Positions 36,574 through 43,678 of a stretch of 64,000 nucleotides of DNA are shown one piece after another. The first letter of the stretch is position 1; each line of letters starts with the position of its first letter. The notes under the pieces are model-generated. The model saw only the letters and a list, made by a program, of their open reading frames with translations. It was not told where the DNA came from and ran no database searches. This DNA is from Streptomyces capitiformicae. GTDB lineage: Bacteria > Actinomycetota > Actinomycetes > Streptomycetales > Streptomycetaceae. The stretch spans positions 1,364,001-1,428,000 of the forward strand of contig NZ_CP022161.1 of NCBI RefSeq assembly GCF_002214185.1. Direction: 5' to 3'. Made by a program: the position numbers and the translations under genes.

Positions 36574-37545
36574 ATGACCAGCGATGCCCGCCTCTCCGCT
36601 CCCCTCCTCGCCGACGCCCTCCTCGCCGACGCCCTCGCCGCCGGGACGCCGGGGCTTGTCGCGACGCAACACGCCCTGGTCCTCGACGGCGGCATGTCCA
36701 ACCAACTCGAATCCGCCGGGCACGATCTGAGCGACGAACTGTGGTCGGCGCGGCTGCTGGCGGAGCAGCCGGAGGCGATCACCGAAGCGCATCTCGCCTA
36801 CTACCTGGCGGGCGCGGACGTGGCCATCACCTCCAGCTACCAGGCCACCTTCGAGGGCTTCGCGAAGCGTGGCATCAAGCGCGACAAGGCGGCCGAACTG
36901 CTCGCCCTCAGCGTCGAGCTGGCCCTGGACGCGACCGAGCAGGCGTGGGCGAAGGGCGTCACGCGGCCCCTGTACGTGGCAGCCTCGGTCGGGCCGTACG
37001 GCGCGATGCTCGCGGACGGCTCCGAGTACCGGGGTCGGTACGGGCTGAGCGTGGCCGAGTTGGAGGCCTTCCACCGCCCCCGTCTTGAGGTACTGGCCGC
37101 CGTCGGGCCGGACGCCCTGGCCCTGGAGACGATCCCGGACACCGACGAGGCCGAAGCGCTGCTGCGTGCGGTGCGCGGGCTCGGGGTGCCGGTGTGGCTG
37201 TCGTACACCGTGGCCGGCGACCGCACGCGCGCCGGGCAGCCGCTGGAGGATGCCTTCGCCCTCGCGGCCGATGCGGAGGAGGTCATCGCCGTCGGGGTGA
37301 ACTGCTGCTCCCCCGAGGACGTGGACCACGCGGTCGTTACGGCCGCCCGCGTCACCGGCAAGCCGGTCGTCGTCTACCCGAACAGCGGGGAGGCCTGGGA
37401 CGCGACGGCCCGAGCCTGGACCGGGCGTTCCACCTTCACCACCGAGCAGGTGGAGGGGTGGCGGGCAGCCGGCGCCCGGCTGATCGGCGGGTGCTGTCGG
37501 GTGGGGCCGGAGGCGATCTCGGCGATCGCGACGACGTTGAACTGA
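36574..37545 (+). CDS. mmuM: Homocysteine S-methyltransferase
   Basis: A 323-residue protein that transfers the methyl group of S-methylmethionine (or SAM) to homocysteine to give methionine. The zinc-binding cysteines are present: G-V-N-C-C (near 243) and G-G-C-C-R (near 305-309). The barrel starts with L-V-L-D-G-G-M-S-N-Q-L-E. At the N-terminus the DNA repeats a 15-base unit, giving L-L-A-D-A-L-L-A-D-A-L; this sits ahead of the barrel and may be a recent slippage. The gene looks monocistronic, with a leaderless promoter, and converges on the ABC ATPase gene. Confidence 0.92.
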   Translation: MTSDARLSAPLLADALLADALAAGTPGLVATQHALVLDGGMSNQLESAGHDLSDELWSARLLAEQPEAITEAHLAYYLAGADVAITSSYQATFEGFAKRGIKRDKAAELLALSVELALDATEQAWAKGVTRPLYVAASVGPYGAMLADGSEYRGRYGLSVAELEAFHRPRLEVLAAVGPDALALETIPDTDEAEALLRAVRGLGVPVWLSYTVAGDRTRAGQPLEDAFALAADAEEVIAVGVNCCSPEDVDHAVVTAARVTGKPVVVYPNSGEAWDATARAWTGRSTFTTEQVEGWRAAGARLIGGCCRVGPEAISAIATTLN

Positions 37546-37567
37546 CAGGTCGGACGGGAGTCGAGGT

Positions 37568-38482
37568 TCACCGGGCACGTCCGGGAGCGGTGTCGTCGAG
37601 GAGTCGGCAGAACTCCTCCTCCAGGCTCGCGACCGGTTCGCCCAGTTCGAACACCTCGACACCGATGGCCGCGGCTGTGGCCAGGATCGTCTCGGCGCCG
37701 GTCCCCTGGACGAGCACGCCATGTGCCGTCTCCGACCGGATGTCGCCCGCGGAGGAGGCCAACTCGGCGGCCATGCGGGCGTCGTCCGAGGTACGCACCC
37801 GCAGCGCGCCTCCGGCGGGGCAGGAACGGCGGCGCAGGGCCTCGACGGGGCCGGTGAAGAGGATCCGCTTGCGCAGCACGATCACGTGGTCCGCGGTCTG
37901 CTCCACCTCGGCCAGGGCACGGCTCGACAACAGCACAGCGCATCCCTCATCGGCCAGGTCCCGCAGCAGAGTCCGCAGCCAACGGACGCCTTGCGGGTCC
38001 AGGCCGGCTGCGGGCTCATCGAGGATGAGAACGCGCGGGTCACCGAGCAGTGCGGTGGCGAGGCCCAGGCGATGGCGTGCGAACCGGGAGTACGTTCCGA
38101 CCCTCTCCCCCGCGACGTCCTCGATGTCGGTCACTGCCAGGACTTCGTCCACCCGCCGAGCCGGGACACCCGCCTCGGCGGCGGCCAGCAGCAAGTGCCG
38201 GCGGCCCGTGAGCGCGGGGTGTGCGTCGGCGGTGTCGAGAGCCACCCCTACCCGCCGGGCCGAGCCCGGGAGTTCCGCGATGGGTTTACCGAGTACGGTA
38301 GCTGTTCCGCGGTCCGGGGCTACCAGACCGGCCAGTATCCGCAGGCAGGTCGTCTTCCCGGCGCCATCCGGCCCGAAGAATCCGGTGATCTCACCGAACT
38401 GGACGGAGAAGGTCACGTCCTCGATCGCGGTCCAGGGGCCGTAGCGCTTGGTCAGCCCGGAAAAGGAAATGGCGGCCGTCAA
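37568..38482 (-). CDS. Orphan ABC transporter ATP-binding protein with degenerate signature motif
   Basis: A 304-residue protein of the bacitracin/ABC-2 exporter type. Walker A is G-P-D-G-A-G-K-T (near 37-44, Asp where Asn is usual), Walker B is V-L-I-L-D-E-P-A-A-G-L-D (near 150), and the C-terminal regulatory extension is present. The signature loop, normally L-S-G-G-x or Y-S-x-G-M, reads Y-S-R-F-A-R-H-R-L-G-L-A, so the two glycines needed for ATP sandwiching are missing. No permease gene is adjacent. The start is TTG at 38482 with AGGAG eight bases upstream. It may be inactive in transport or act in a dimer with another ATPase. Confidence 0.88.
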   Translation of the reverse strand: MTAAISFSGLTKRYGPWTAIEDVTFSVQFGEITGFFGPDGAGKTTCLRILAGLVAPDRGTATVLGKPIAELPGSARRVGVALDTADAHPALTGRRHLLLAAAEAGVPARRVDEVLAVTDIEDVAGERVGTYSRFARHRLGLATALLGDPRVLILDEPAAGLDPQGVRWLRTLLRDLADEGCAVLLSSRALAEVEQTADHVIVLRKRILFTGPVEALRRRSCPAGGALRVRTSDDARMAAELASSAGDIRSETAHGVLVQGTGAETILATAAAIGVEVFELGEPVASLEEEFCRLLDDTAPGRAR

Positions 38483-38505
38483 ATTTTCGCTCCTTTCTGA
38501 TTACT

Positions 38506-38728
38506 TCACGTACATCCATGTATGTACATTGACCGGCCTGTCTCGGTCGCTTGCGGGATCGACATAAGACCTGGCGGACCGAAGACCTGGCCCTTCCGCT
38601 GTCCCGCGTCCTTATCCTTCGCGCGCTGGAAATACCGTTCCGTGTAGATACTCCAGGGATTGCTCTCCGTGTCGAAGTAGCGTTGGCAGAGCGCAACGGC
38701 GAAGAAAAGTAGGTTTCATTTTCGTCAT
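38506..38728 (-). pseudogene. Probable frameshifted small gene of about 73 codons
   Basis: AAAGGA stands before ATG-ACG-AAA-ATG-AAA. Read straight on, the frame gives 38 residues ending at 38612. One frame over, a stop-free stretch reads C-Q-R-Y-F-D-T-E-S-N-P-W-S-I-Y-T-E-R-Y-F and on to a stop at 38506, a composition typical of real protein. Removing one T from the TTTT run near 38710 would join M-T-K-M-K-P-T-F to F-A-V-A-L-C and give a single small protein with a short hydrophobic start. I do not recognise the family. A true frameshift, a sequencing error or chance are all possible. Confidence 0.35.
38510..38527. promoter_or_regulatory. GTACAT dyad, candidate operator of the ABC gene
   Basis: GTACAT-CCATGT-ATGTAC is a perfect 6-6-6 dyad 28 bases before the TTG start at 38482. 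Operators of GntR/YtrA-type regulators of similar ATPase genes have the same GTAC/GTAC-like ends. No such regulator gene is nearby. Confidence 0.4.
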
Positions 38729-38855
38729 GTCCTTTCGATGACTTTTCCATCGTTACAGGCAGCAGGCGAGAAGTGCAGTCCCGAGACTTCGGGGCTTGAC
38801 GTCGGGCGAGACATATGCGCAGCACCGGCCGCCGTGCCGTGACGTGCGGTTACGC

Positions 38856-38896
38856 GAACGCGCCCTCCGGTCCGGGCCGGACCGGAGGGCGCGTTC
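38856..38896. terminator. Very strong hairpin after the three-repeat protein gene
   Basis: Twenty bases beginning GAACGCGCCCTCC pair perfectly with the twenty bases ending GGAGGGCGCGTTC around a single central G, followed on either side by T-containing sequence. It lies 30 bases beyond the stop of the leftward gene and can act in both directions. Confidence 0.85.
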
Positions 38897-38925
38897 TTGG
38901 GTCGCCGAATGGGGCGCCGAGGTGG

Positions 38926-39720
38926 TCACACCTTGGACGGCGGCTTCGTGGTGGACGTCGGTTTCGGGGTGGACGGAGGCTTCGGATTCGTATGGGAGTA
39001 CCCCATGGCCTTCTGGAATTCCTCCAGCGCCTTGAGAGCCGCGCAAGCCCCCTTGGCCTTGTCGCTCACGACCGACGCCGCGCAGACTCCCTTCTTGACC
39101 AGGTCCCAGATCTGGTCCTCGACGCCGTACCTGTACCAGCGCAGGTTGACCCCTGCCGGGCGCCACTTGTTGATGAGATAGTCCCGCTCCACTGTGTTGA
39201 AGAGCATCACATTCCTGACCGGCGATGGGCCCAGGGGCTTTCCAGCCCTGCCGCCGTGCACCACCCACTGGCACGTCTTTGTGTCCAGCTTCTTCGACCA
39301 GCCCAGATTGATGCCGCGCCCAAGACCCCGCTTCTGGTAGACCAGATACTGCTTGTACGAAGTGTTGTAGAGGGCGAGTTGCTGATCGTAGCGGATCGGG
39401 CTGGAAGTCCCCGGGCTACCGCACTTCATGAACTTCCACTCGGTCTTCGCGTACTTGCTCCACTTGAGGTCGACCCCTATCGGGCGCTTCTTGTAGTAGA
39501 GATGGTCCTTCTCGCGCTGGTTGTAGAGCGCGAACGGCACGTTGGTATGGGAGGGACCGGAGAATTTCAGTGTCCACTGCGCGGTCGCCTGCTTGGTCGG
39601 ATTCGGGAGCGGCACGGGCTGTGGCTGTGCCGCAGACGCCTGCACTTGCGATACCGCTGTCGCCATCATGAGCGTCCCGAGGACACTCGCGATGGCACGA
39701 TGTGACATTGCTCTGGACAT
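38926..39720 (-). CDS. Secreted protein with three beta-trefoil-like repeats, function unknown
   Basis: A 264-residue protein with a signal peptide (M-S-H-R-A-I-A-S-V-L-G, cleavage near A-S-A-A, residue 31). Three related units follow, each with an A-L-Y-N or L-F-N strand, a Tyr/Leu-rich strand and a G-V-D/N-L-x-W strand: V-P-F-A-L-Y-N-Q (from 61), Q-L-A-L-Y-N-T (from 114) and V-M-L-F-N-T (from 171). They are about 53-57 residues apart, which fits a beta-trefoil. The C-terminus is a Pro/Lys/Ser/Thr tail that may hold the cell wall. Six cysteines (residues 100, 150, 213 and 226 are four of those I place) may form disulfides. GAGGAG before the ATG at 39720 supports the start. I recognise no family name. 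Confidence 0.82.
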   Translation of the reverse strand: MSRAMSHRAIASVLGTLMMATAVSQVQASAAQPQPVPLPNPTKQATAQWTLKFSGPSHTNVPFALYNQREKDHLYYKKRPIGVDLKWSKYAKTEWKFMKCGSPGTSSPIRYDQQLALYNTSYKQYLVYQKRGLGRGINLGWSKKLDTKTCQWVVHGGRAGKPLGPSPVRNVMLFNTVERDYLINKWRPAGVNLRWYRYGVEDQIWDLVKKGVCAASVVSDKAKGACAALKALEEFQKAMGYSHTNPKPPSTPKPTSTTKPPSKV

Positions 39721-39825
39721 GGGTAACTCCTCGCGAAATCGGGAGGCTTTCCGAATCGGCGGTGATGCCGAATTCGTTGACTCGACTTTCCGTGAGGAGA
39801 GGAGGCGGGGGTAGTCCCGTAATGC

Positions 39826-39850
39826 CGGGGCTTGACATCCTCCCCGAGCC
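39826..39850. mobile_element. Possible IS200/IS605-type end relic
   Basis: CGGGG-CTTGACATCCT-CCCCG forms a small hairpin and resembles the TTGACATCCTCCCC ends that I associate with IS200/IS605-type elements carrying tnpB. No transposase or tnpB gene is present. The rest of the gap 39721-39986 contains the leader of the three-repeat gene and nothing else that I can name. Confidence 0.25.
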
Positions 39851-39986
39851 CGTCCCCCGCCGTTCCCCCTGGTCGACGTGCTGCGTTGGTGCTCGGTGGA
39901 CCGCAGGTCGATGCTGGTGAGGAGGGCGCTGGCCGTGCGGGTTCCCGTGGGAAGCGGATACGAAATCAGCAGGCGTGAGGTGAGCG

Positions 39987-42431
39987 GTGATGGAGCGACG
40001 CACCCATCCCGGGGAGCGGCTTGACGAGGCACAGGCCGCTGGGGAGCCGGCCTACACGGCCACGGCCATCATCGACGAACACGGCCTTGTGACGGGGTGG
40101 AGTGAGGAGGCCCGGCGGCTGCTGGGGTATGCGTCCGCGCAGGTGGTGGGGTCTCCCGCTGCCGGGCTGCTCGCCGATGACGTCGGCGAGCGGGTGCGGC
40201 GGGCGGCGGCGGGGCAGGAACGCCTCAACGGCACGGTGACGCTGCGGCACAGCGACGGCCACCGGCTGCGGCTGGGGCTGCTCGCGCACCACCGACAGGG
40301 GAGCGACGGGAAAGCCGAGTGGCTCGTGCTGTGCGCGGTGGCGGACCCGGCGCATACGCTCCGGGGTGAGGCGCTGGCGGAGTGGACGTTCGTTCAAGCC
40401 CCTTGCCCCATGGGGGTGTTCGACACCGACTTGCGGCTGGTGCGCGCGAACGCGGGCATGGAGGGCGCGCTGTCCATGGAGGCACGGCAGATGCTCGGGC
40501 TGCGTCTGCCGGAGATCGCGCCGTGCCCGGAGAACGACGAGGTCGAGAAGAGAATGCGGCTGGTGGTGAAAACCGGCCAGTCGCAGCGGGTGGAGCCCTG
40601 TCTTCATCCCGTGGGTGTCAACGCGTGGCAGAACTGTTCGGCCACGCTTGCCCCGTTGAGGGACCCGGACGGCCGGGTACGCGCCGTGTGCCTGACGGCG
40701 CACCACGAGCAGGAGTACTTCACCCAGGCGCGAACGCTCCTGCCGAACGACACAGTCCCCGACACCGATACCCGCATCGGCACCAGCTCGGACATCACCC
40801 GTACCGCGCGGGAACTGGCAGACACCGCTGTGCCCCGGCTGGCGGACCTCACCGTCGTCGACCTCCTGCAGGGCGCCCCCTACCGGGTGGAGGCACTCCC
40901 CTTCTCTCCGTCGGAGCCGGTGACCGTGCGTCGTGTCGCTGTGCGCTCGGTCCTCGATGACAGCCCTGAGTCCCTGGGACTGCCGGCGGGGACGACCGCC
41001 TACCCGGTGCTGTCTCCCCCGGCCAGATGCCTGGCCCAGGGCAGCGGTGCCCTGTACGACACGGCCGAGGCCGGTATCGCCCAGTGGGTCCAGCAGGACC
41101 CGGCAGCCGCATGGATCCGCCGGTCCGGAACACACTCGATGATCGTGGTGCCGATGCGGGCGCACGGCACCGTCATCGGCGTGGCGTTCTTCGGCCGTAA
41201 CCGGCGCCCCGAGCCCTTCGAACCGGAGGACCTGCTGCAGGCCGAGGAACTCACCGCCCAAGCGGCCGTCAGCATCCACGAAGCCGGTCTGCACCCCCGC
41301 CCGCGCACCACCACCATGACGCTGCAGAGCAGCCTGCTGCCGCGGACGCTGCCCGTGCAGGCGGCTCTGGAGGTCGCCTCCCGCTATCTGCCCGCCGCGA
41401 CCCGCGCCGGCGTGGGGGGCGACTGGTTCGATGTGATTCCGCTGTCCGGCGCACGGGTGGCCCTCGCCGTCGGCGACGTCGTCGGCCACGGCATCCGTGC
41501 CTCGGCCACCATGGGTCGGCTGCGCACCGCGGTGCGCACCCTGGCCGATGTCGACCTGCCGCCCGACGAGCTGCTCACCCACCTCGACGACCTCGTCCTG
41601 CACCTGTCCGCCGAGGAGGGCGACAGGGAAGGCACCCCCGAGACCGCCGGAGGCATCGGCACCACGTGCCTGTACGCGGTCTACGACCCGGTCTCACGCC
41701 GCTGCACCCTCGCCCGGGCCGGCCACCCCCCGCCCGCCGTGGTCACCCCCGACGGCACGGTGTACTTCCTCGATGTCCCGGCCGGCCCGCCGCTGGGCCT
41801 GGGCGGTCTGCCCTTCGAGACCATGGAGACCGAACTGCCGGAGGGCAGCCTCCTCGCCCTGTTCACCGACGGTCTGCTCCAGCCCCGCGACCATGACATC
41901 GACGAAGCCCTGGACAGGATGTTCACTGCCCTGTCCCGCCCCGCCACGCGAGTGGAGACGGTCTGCGACAGGGTCCTCGCGGCGGTGCTGACCGACCGCC
42001 TCGATGACGACATCGCCCTGCTCATCGCCCGTACCCGGGCGCTGCACGCCGACCAGGTCGCCGTCTGGGACCTGGCCAGCGACCCCTCGATCGTCGCCCA
42101 GGCCAGGCACCATGCCACCGAGCAACTGGCCGCCTGGAGACTGGACGACGCCGCCATGATCGCCGAACTGATCGTCAGTGAACTGGTCACCAACGCCATT
42201 CGCTACGGCCGACCGCCCATACAGCTGCGGCTGATTCACGACAACGACATCCTGATCAGCGAGGTTTTCGACGCCAGCAGCACCGCCCCGCACCTGCGGC
42301 GCGCCCGGCTGTTCGACGAAGGGGGTCGGGGCCTGCTGTTGGTCGCCCAGCTCGCCCACCGATGGGGTACCCGTCATGACCCCGTCGGCAAGACCATCTG
42401 GGCCGAACAGTTCCTCGCGGCCGGCACCTGA
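39987..42431 (+). CDS. PAS-PAS-GAF-PP2C-HATPase signalling protein (combined RsbU-like phosphatase and RsbW-like kinase)
   Basis: An 814-residue cytoplasmic protein. In order: PAS (about 17-115, with I-I-D-E-H-G-L-V-T-G-W-S), PAS (about 125-245), GAF (about 280-430), PP2C/SpoIIE phosphatase (about 445-670, with G-G-D-W-F-D, G-D-V-V-G-H-G, L-F-T-D-G-L and D-D-D-I-A-L-L) and a GHKL ATPase (about 690-810, with S-E-L-V-T-N-A-I-R-Y-G and G-R-G-L-L-L-V). Both activities in one chain could switch a partner anti-anti-sigma factor between phosphorylated and free states. GTG 39987 and ATG 39990 are both possible starts. A LuxR regulator and a sigma factor follow directly. Confidence 0.92.
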   Translation: MMERRTHPGERLDEAQAAGEPAYTATAIIDEHGLVTGWSEEARRLLGYASAQVVGSPAAGLLADDVGERVRRAAAGQERLNGTVTLRHSDGHRLRLGLLAHHRQGSDGKAEWLVLCAVADPAHTLRGEALAEWTFVQAPCPMGVFDTDLRLVRANAGMEGALSMEARQMLGLRLPEIAPCPENDEVEKRMRLVVKTGQSQRVEPCLHPVGVNAWQNCSATLAPLRDPDGRVRAVCLTAHHEQEYFTQARTLLPNDTVPDTDTRIGTSSDITRTARELADTAVPRLADLTVVDLLQGAPYRVEALPFSPSEPVTVRRVAVRSVLDDSPESLGLPAGTTAYPVLSPPARCLAQGSGALYDTAEAGIAQWVQQDPAAAWIRRSGTHSMIVVPMRAHGTVIGVAFFGRNRRPEPFEPEDLLQAEELTAQAAVSIHEAGLHPRPRTTTMTLQSSLLPRTLPVQAALEVASRYLPAATRAGVGGDWFDVIPLSGARVALAVGDVVGHGIRASATMGRLRTAVRTLADVDLPPDELLTHLDDLVLHLSAEEGDREGTPETAGGIGTTCLYAVYDPVSRRCTLARAGHPPPAVVTPDGTVYFLDVPAGPPLGLGGLPFETMETELPEGSLLALFTDGLLQPRDHDIDEALDRMFTALSRPATRVETVCDRVLAAVLTDRLDDDIALLIARTRALHADQVAVWDLASDPSIVAQARHHATEQLAAWRLDDAAMIAELIVSELVTNAIRYGRPPIQLRLIHDNDILISEVFDASSTAPHLRRARLFDEGGRGLLLVAQLAHRWGTRHDPVGKTIWAEQFLAAGT

Positions 42432-42448
42432 GGCTGCCCCGCAGGAGG

Positions 42449-42694
42449 TCACAGCCCGAGCATCAACGCCAGCCGGATCAGTTCCGCCTGGGTGTGCACG
42501 CCGGTCTTGGCGCGGATCCGGCGGAGATAGCCGTCAACGGTGTGCACGGAGATACCGATCCGGCGTGCCGTTCCGGCATAGGTGCATCCCTCTGCCAGGT
42601 GCCGCAGGATCTGCCGCTCGCGGGACGACAGGGCGGGACGTGACGACTGGGCTGGACGGGACGACCGGGCGGCGGCGCCAGGCGACTGATGCAT
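42449..42694 (-). CDS. Small LuxR-type (NarL/FixJ) DNA-binding protein
   Basis: An 81-residue protein that is little more than a LuxR helix-turn-helix: L-S-S-R-E-R-Q-I-L-R-H-L-A-E-G-C-T-Y (near 24-41) and I-S-V-H-T-V-D-G-Y-L-R-R-I-R-A-K-T-G (near 49-66). There is no receiver domain. It starts at ATG 42694 with AAGGAG upstream; the frame is open further but without a ribosome site. It reads leftward between the PP2C/ATPase gene and the sigma-factor gene, so it may act as a stand-alone regulator of this signalling group. Confidence 0.82.
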   Translation of the reverse strand: MHQSPGAAARSSRPAQSSRPALSSRERQILRHLAEGCTYAGTARRIGISVHTVDGYLRRIRAKTGVHTQAELIRLALMLGL

Positions 42695-42791
42695 GCGGAC
42701 TCCTTCAGCAGGCGGGGCCCGATGCCCCGCGCTCGCCTTACAAGAGCCGCGACGGCAGCACATGCCAACACCTTTCCGGCACCTCTTTTCC

Positions 42792-42819
42792 TTGAAATAT
42801 GCCTATTTTGTTCTACTGT
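42792..42819 (+). promoter_or_regulatory. Promoter of the sigma-factor gene, leaderless
   Basis: TTGAAA (42792-42797) and TACTGT (42814-42819) are spaced by 16 bases, and the ATG at 42827 follows seven bases after the -10 box. This is the best-defined promoter in the window. The surrounding 60 bases are AT-rich for this genome. Confidence 0.65.
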
Positions 42820-42826
42820 CGCCTAT

Positions 42827-43573
42827 ATGGACGACCGCACGATGGTGGCCGCGATCCGGGCCGGGGACCCCCGGGGGCTGGCAGCGGCATACGACGCCTA
42901 CGCAGGTCAGATCTATGGCTACTGCCGTTCAGTCCTTCACAACAGCGACGCCGCCGCCGATGCCTTGCAGGACACCTTCGTCCTCGCCGGCAAGCGCATC
43001 GACCAGCTGCGAGACCCTCAGCGGCTACGCCCATGGCTCTACGCGATCGCCCGCAACGAATGCCGGCACCAGCTGCGCGCCAAGGGCCGCACCACCCCGC
43101 TCGAAGAAGCCGACGAGCCGGTCGACGAGGCTGTCGACCTCGGTGCGCGCCTGCGTGCCGAGGAGATCCGGACTCTGGTCTGGGAGGCCTTCGAAGGGCT
43201 CAACTCGCGTGATCGCGAGGTGCTGGAACTGTCGGTACGCCAGGATCTGGACGGTGCCGACGTGGCCGCGGCGCTGGGGATACCGCGCAACCATGCGCAT
43301 GCGCTGCTGTCCCGAGCACGGCAACAGTTCGAGAACGCCGTGACGGCGGTGATCCTGGCCCACCACGGGCGGAGGGACTGCGCCGAGCTGGCCCGGATAC
43401 TGGACGGCTGGGACGGCACCATGACCGTGCTCATGCGCAAGCGCATCACCCGCCACATCGGGCAGTGCGACATCTGCGACAACCCCGTGCGACGCGATGC
43501 CCGCGCCTCGGACGTGACCCACGCAGTTCCCGGTGCCCCGCCTCCCCCCGGTACTCCGCGATCGGGTACGTGA
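42827..43573 (+). CDS. Sigma-70-family (ECF-like) sigma factor with C-terminal zinc-finger-type motif
   Basis: A 248-residue protein. Region 2 (about 10-75) shows Y-C-R-S-V-L-H-N-S-D-A-A-A-D-A-L-Q-D-T-F and L-R-P-W-L-Y-A-I-A-R-N-E-C-R-H. Region 4 (about 115-165) shows L-N-S-R-D-R-E-V-L-E-L-S and G-A-D-V-A-A-A-L-G-I-P-R-N-H-A-H-A-L-L. The C-terminal 80 residues carry R-H-I-G-Q-C-D-I-C-D near 202-211, the H-x3-C-x2-C pattern of zinc-binding anti-sigma factors, here fused to the sigma factor itself. A leaderless promoter fixes the start at 42827. It may be controlled through the neighbouring PP2C/ATPase protein or by redox state at the Cys pair. Confidence 0.88.
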   Translation: MDDRTMVAAIRAGDPRGLAAAYDAYAGQIYGYCRSVLHNSDAAADALQDTFVLAGKRIDQLRDPQRLRPWLYAIARNECRHQLRAKGRTTPLEEADEPVDEAVDLGARLRAEEIRTLVWEAFEGLNSRDREVLELSVRQDLDGADVAAALGIPRNHAHALLSRARQQFENAVTAVILAHHGRRDCAELARILDGWDGTMTVLMRKRITRHIGQCDICDNPVRRDARASDVTHAVPGAPPPPGTPRSGT

Positions 43574-43635
43574 AACCGTCCTCGCTCAGACAACCGGATG
43601 AGGGCGACGGGGGCGAAAGGCGCAGGGTCCGCTGT

Positions 43636-43641
43636 TAGCCT
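43636..43641 (+). promoter_or_regulatory. -10 box of the first polysaccharide-lyase-region LacI gene
   Basis: TAGCCT fits TAnnnT; transcription would start around 43649, inside the AACCGGTT palindrome that follows, as expected for self-repression. Confidence 0.45.
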
Positions 43642-43650
43642 CCTTGCGGG

Positions 43651-43661
43651 GAAACCGGTTG
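43651..43661. promoter_or_regulatory. Operator candidate GAAACCGGTTG at the LacI promoter
   Basis: The 11 bases contain the palindrome AACCGGTT (43653-43660). The same 11 bases in reverse orientation stand at 51382-51392 before the lyase operon. A LacI regulator gene starting 18 bases later and a second identical site support an operator role. Confidence 0.65.
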
Positions 43662-43678
43662 CTGGACAGGGGCGGGCC

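Larger units (their letters stand above)
38483..38925. other. AT-richer region upstream of the ABC gene: dyad, frameshifted small gene, terminator
   Basis: This gap of 443 bases is clearly less GC-rich than the neighbours between 38500 and 38820. It contains an 18-bp GTACAT dyad (38510-38527), a probably frameshifted small gene read leftward (38506-38728), a 29-codon frame overlapping it by ATGA (38725-38814), and a 20-bp-stem terminator (38856-38896). Confidence 0.6.

Noticed and set aside
36655..36682. GCAACACGCCCTGG resembling the end of the MITE-like element
   Set aside because: It is inside the homocysteine methyltransferase coding sequence, matches only about a dozen bases and has no partner repeat.
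38725..38814. 29-codon frame M-S-R-P-T-S-S-P-E... as a peptide gene
   Set aside because: No ribosome site before its ATG and no recognised motif. It is mentioned only in connection with the overlapping small frame.
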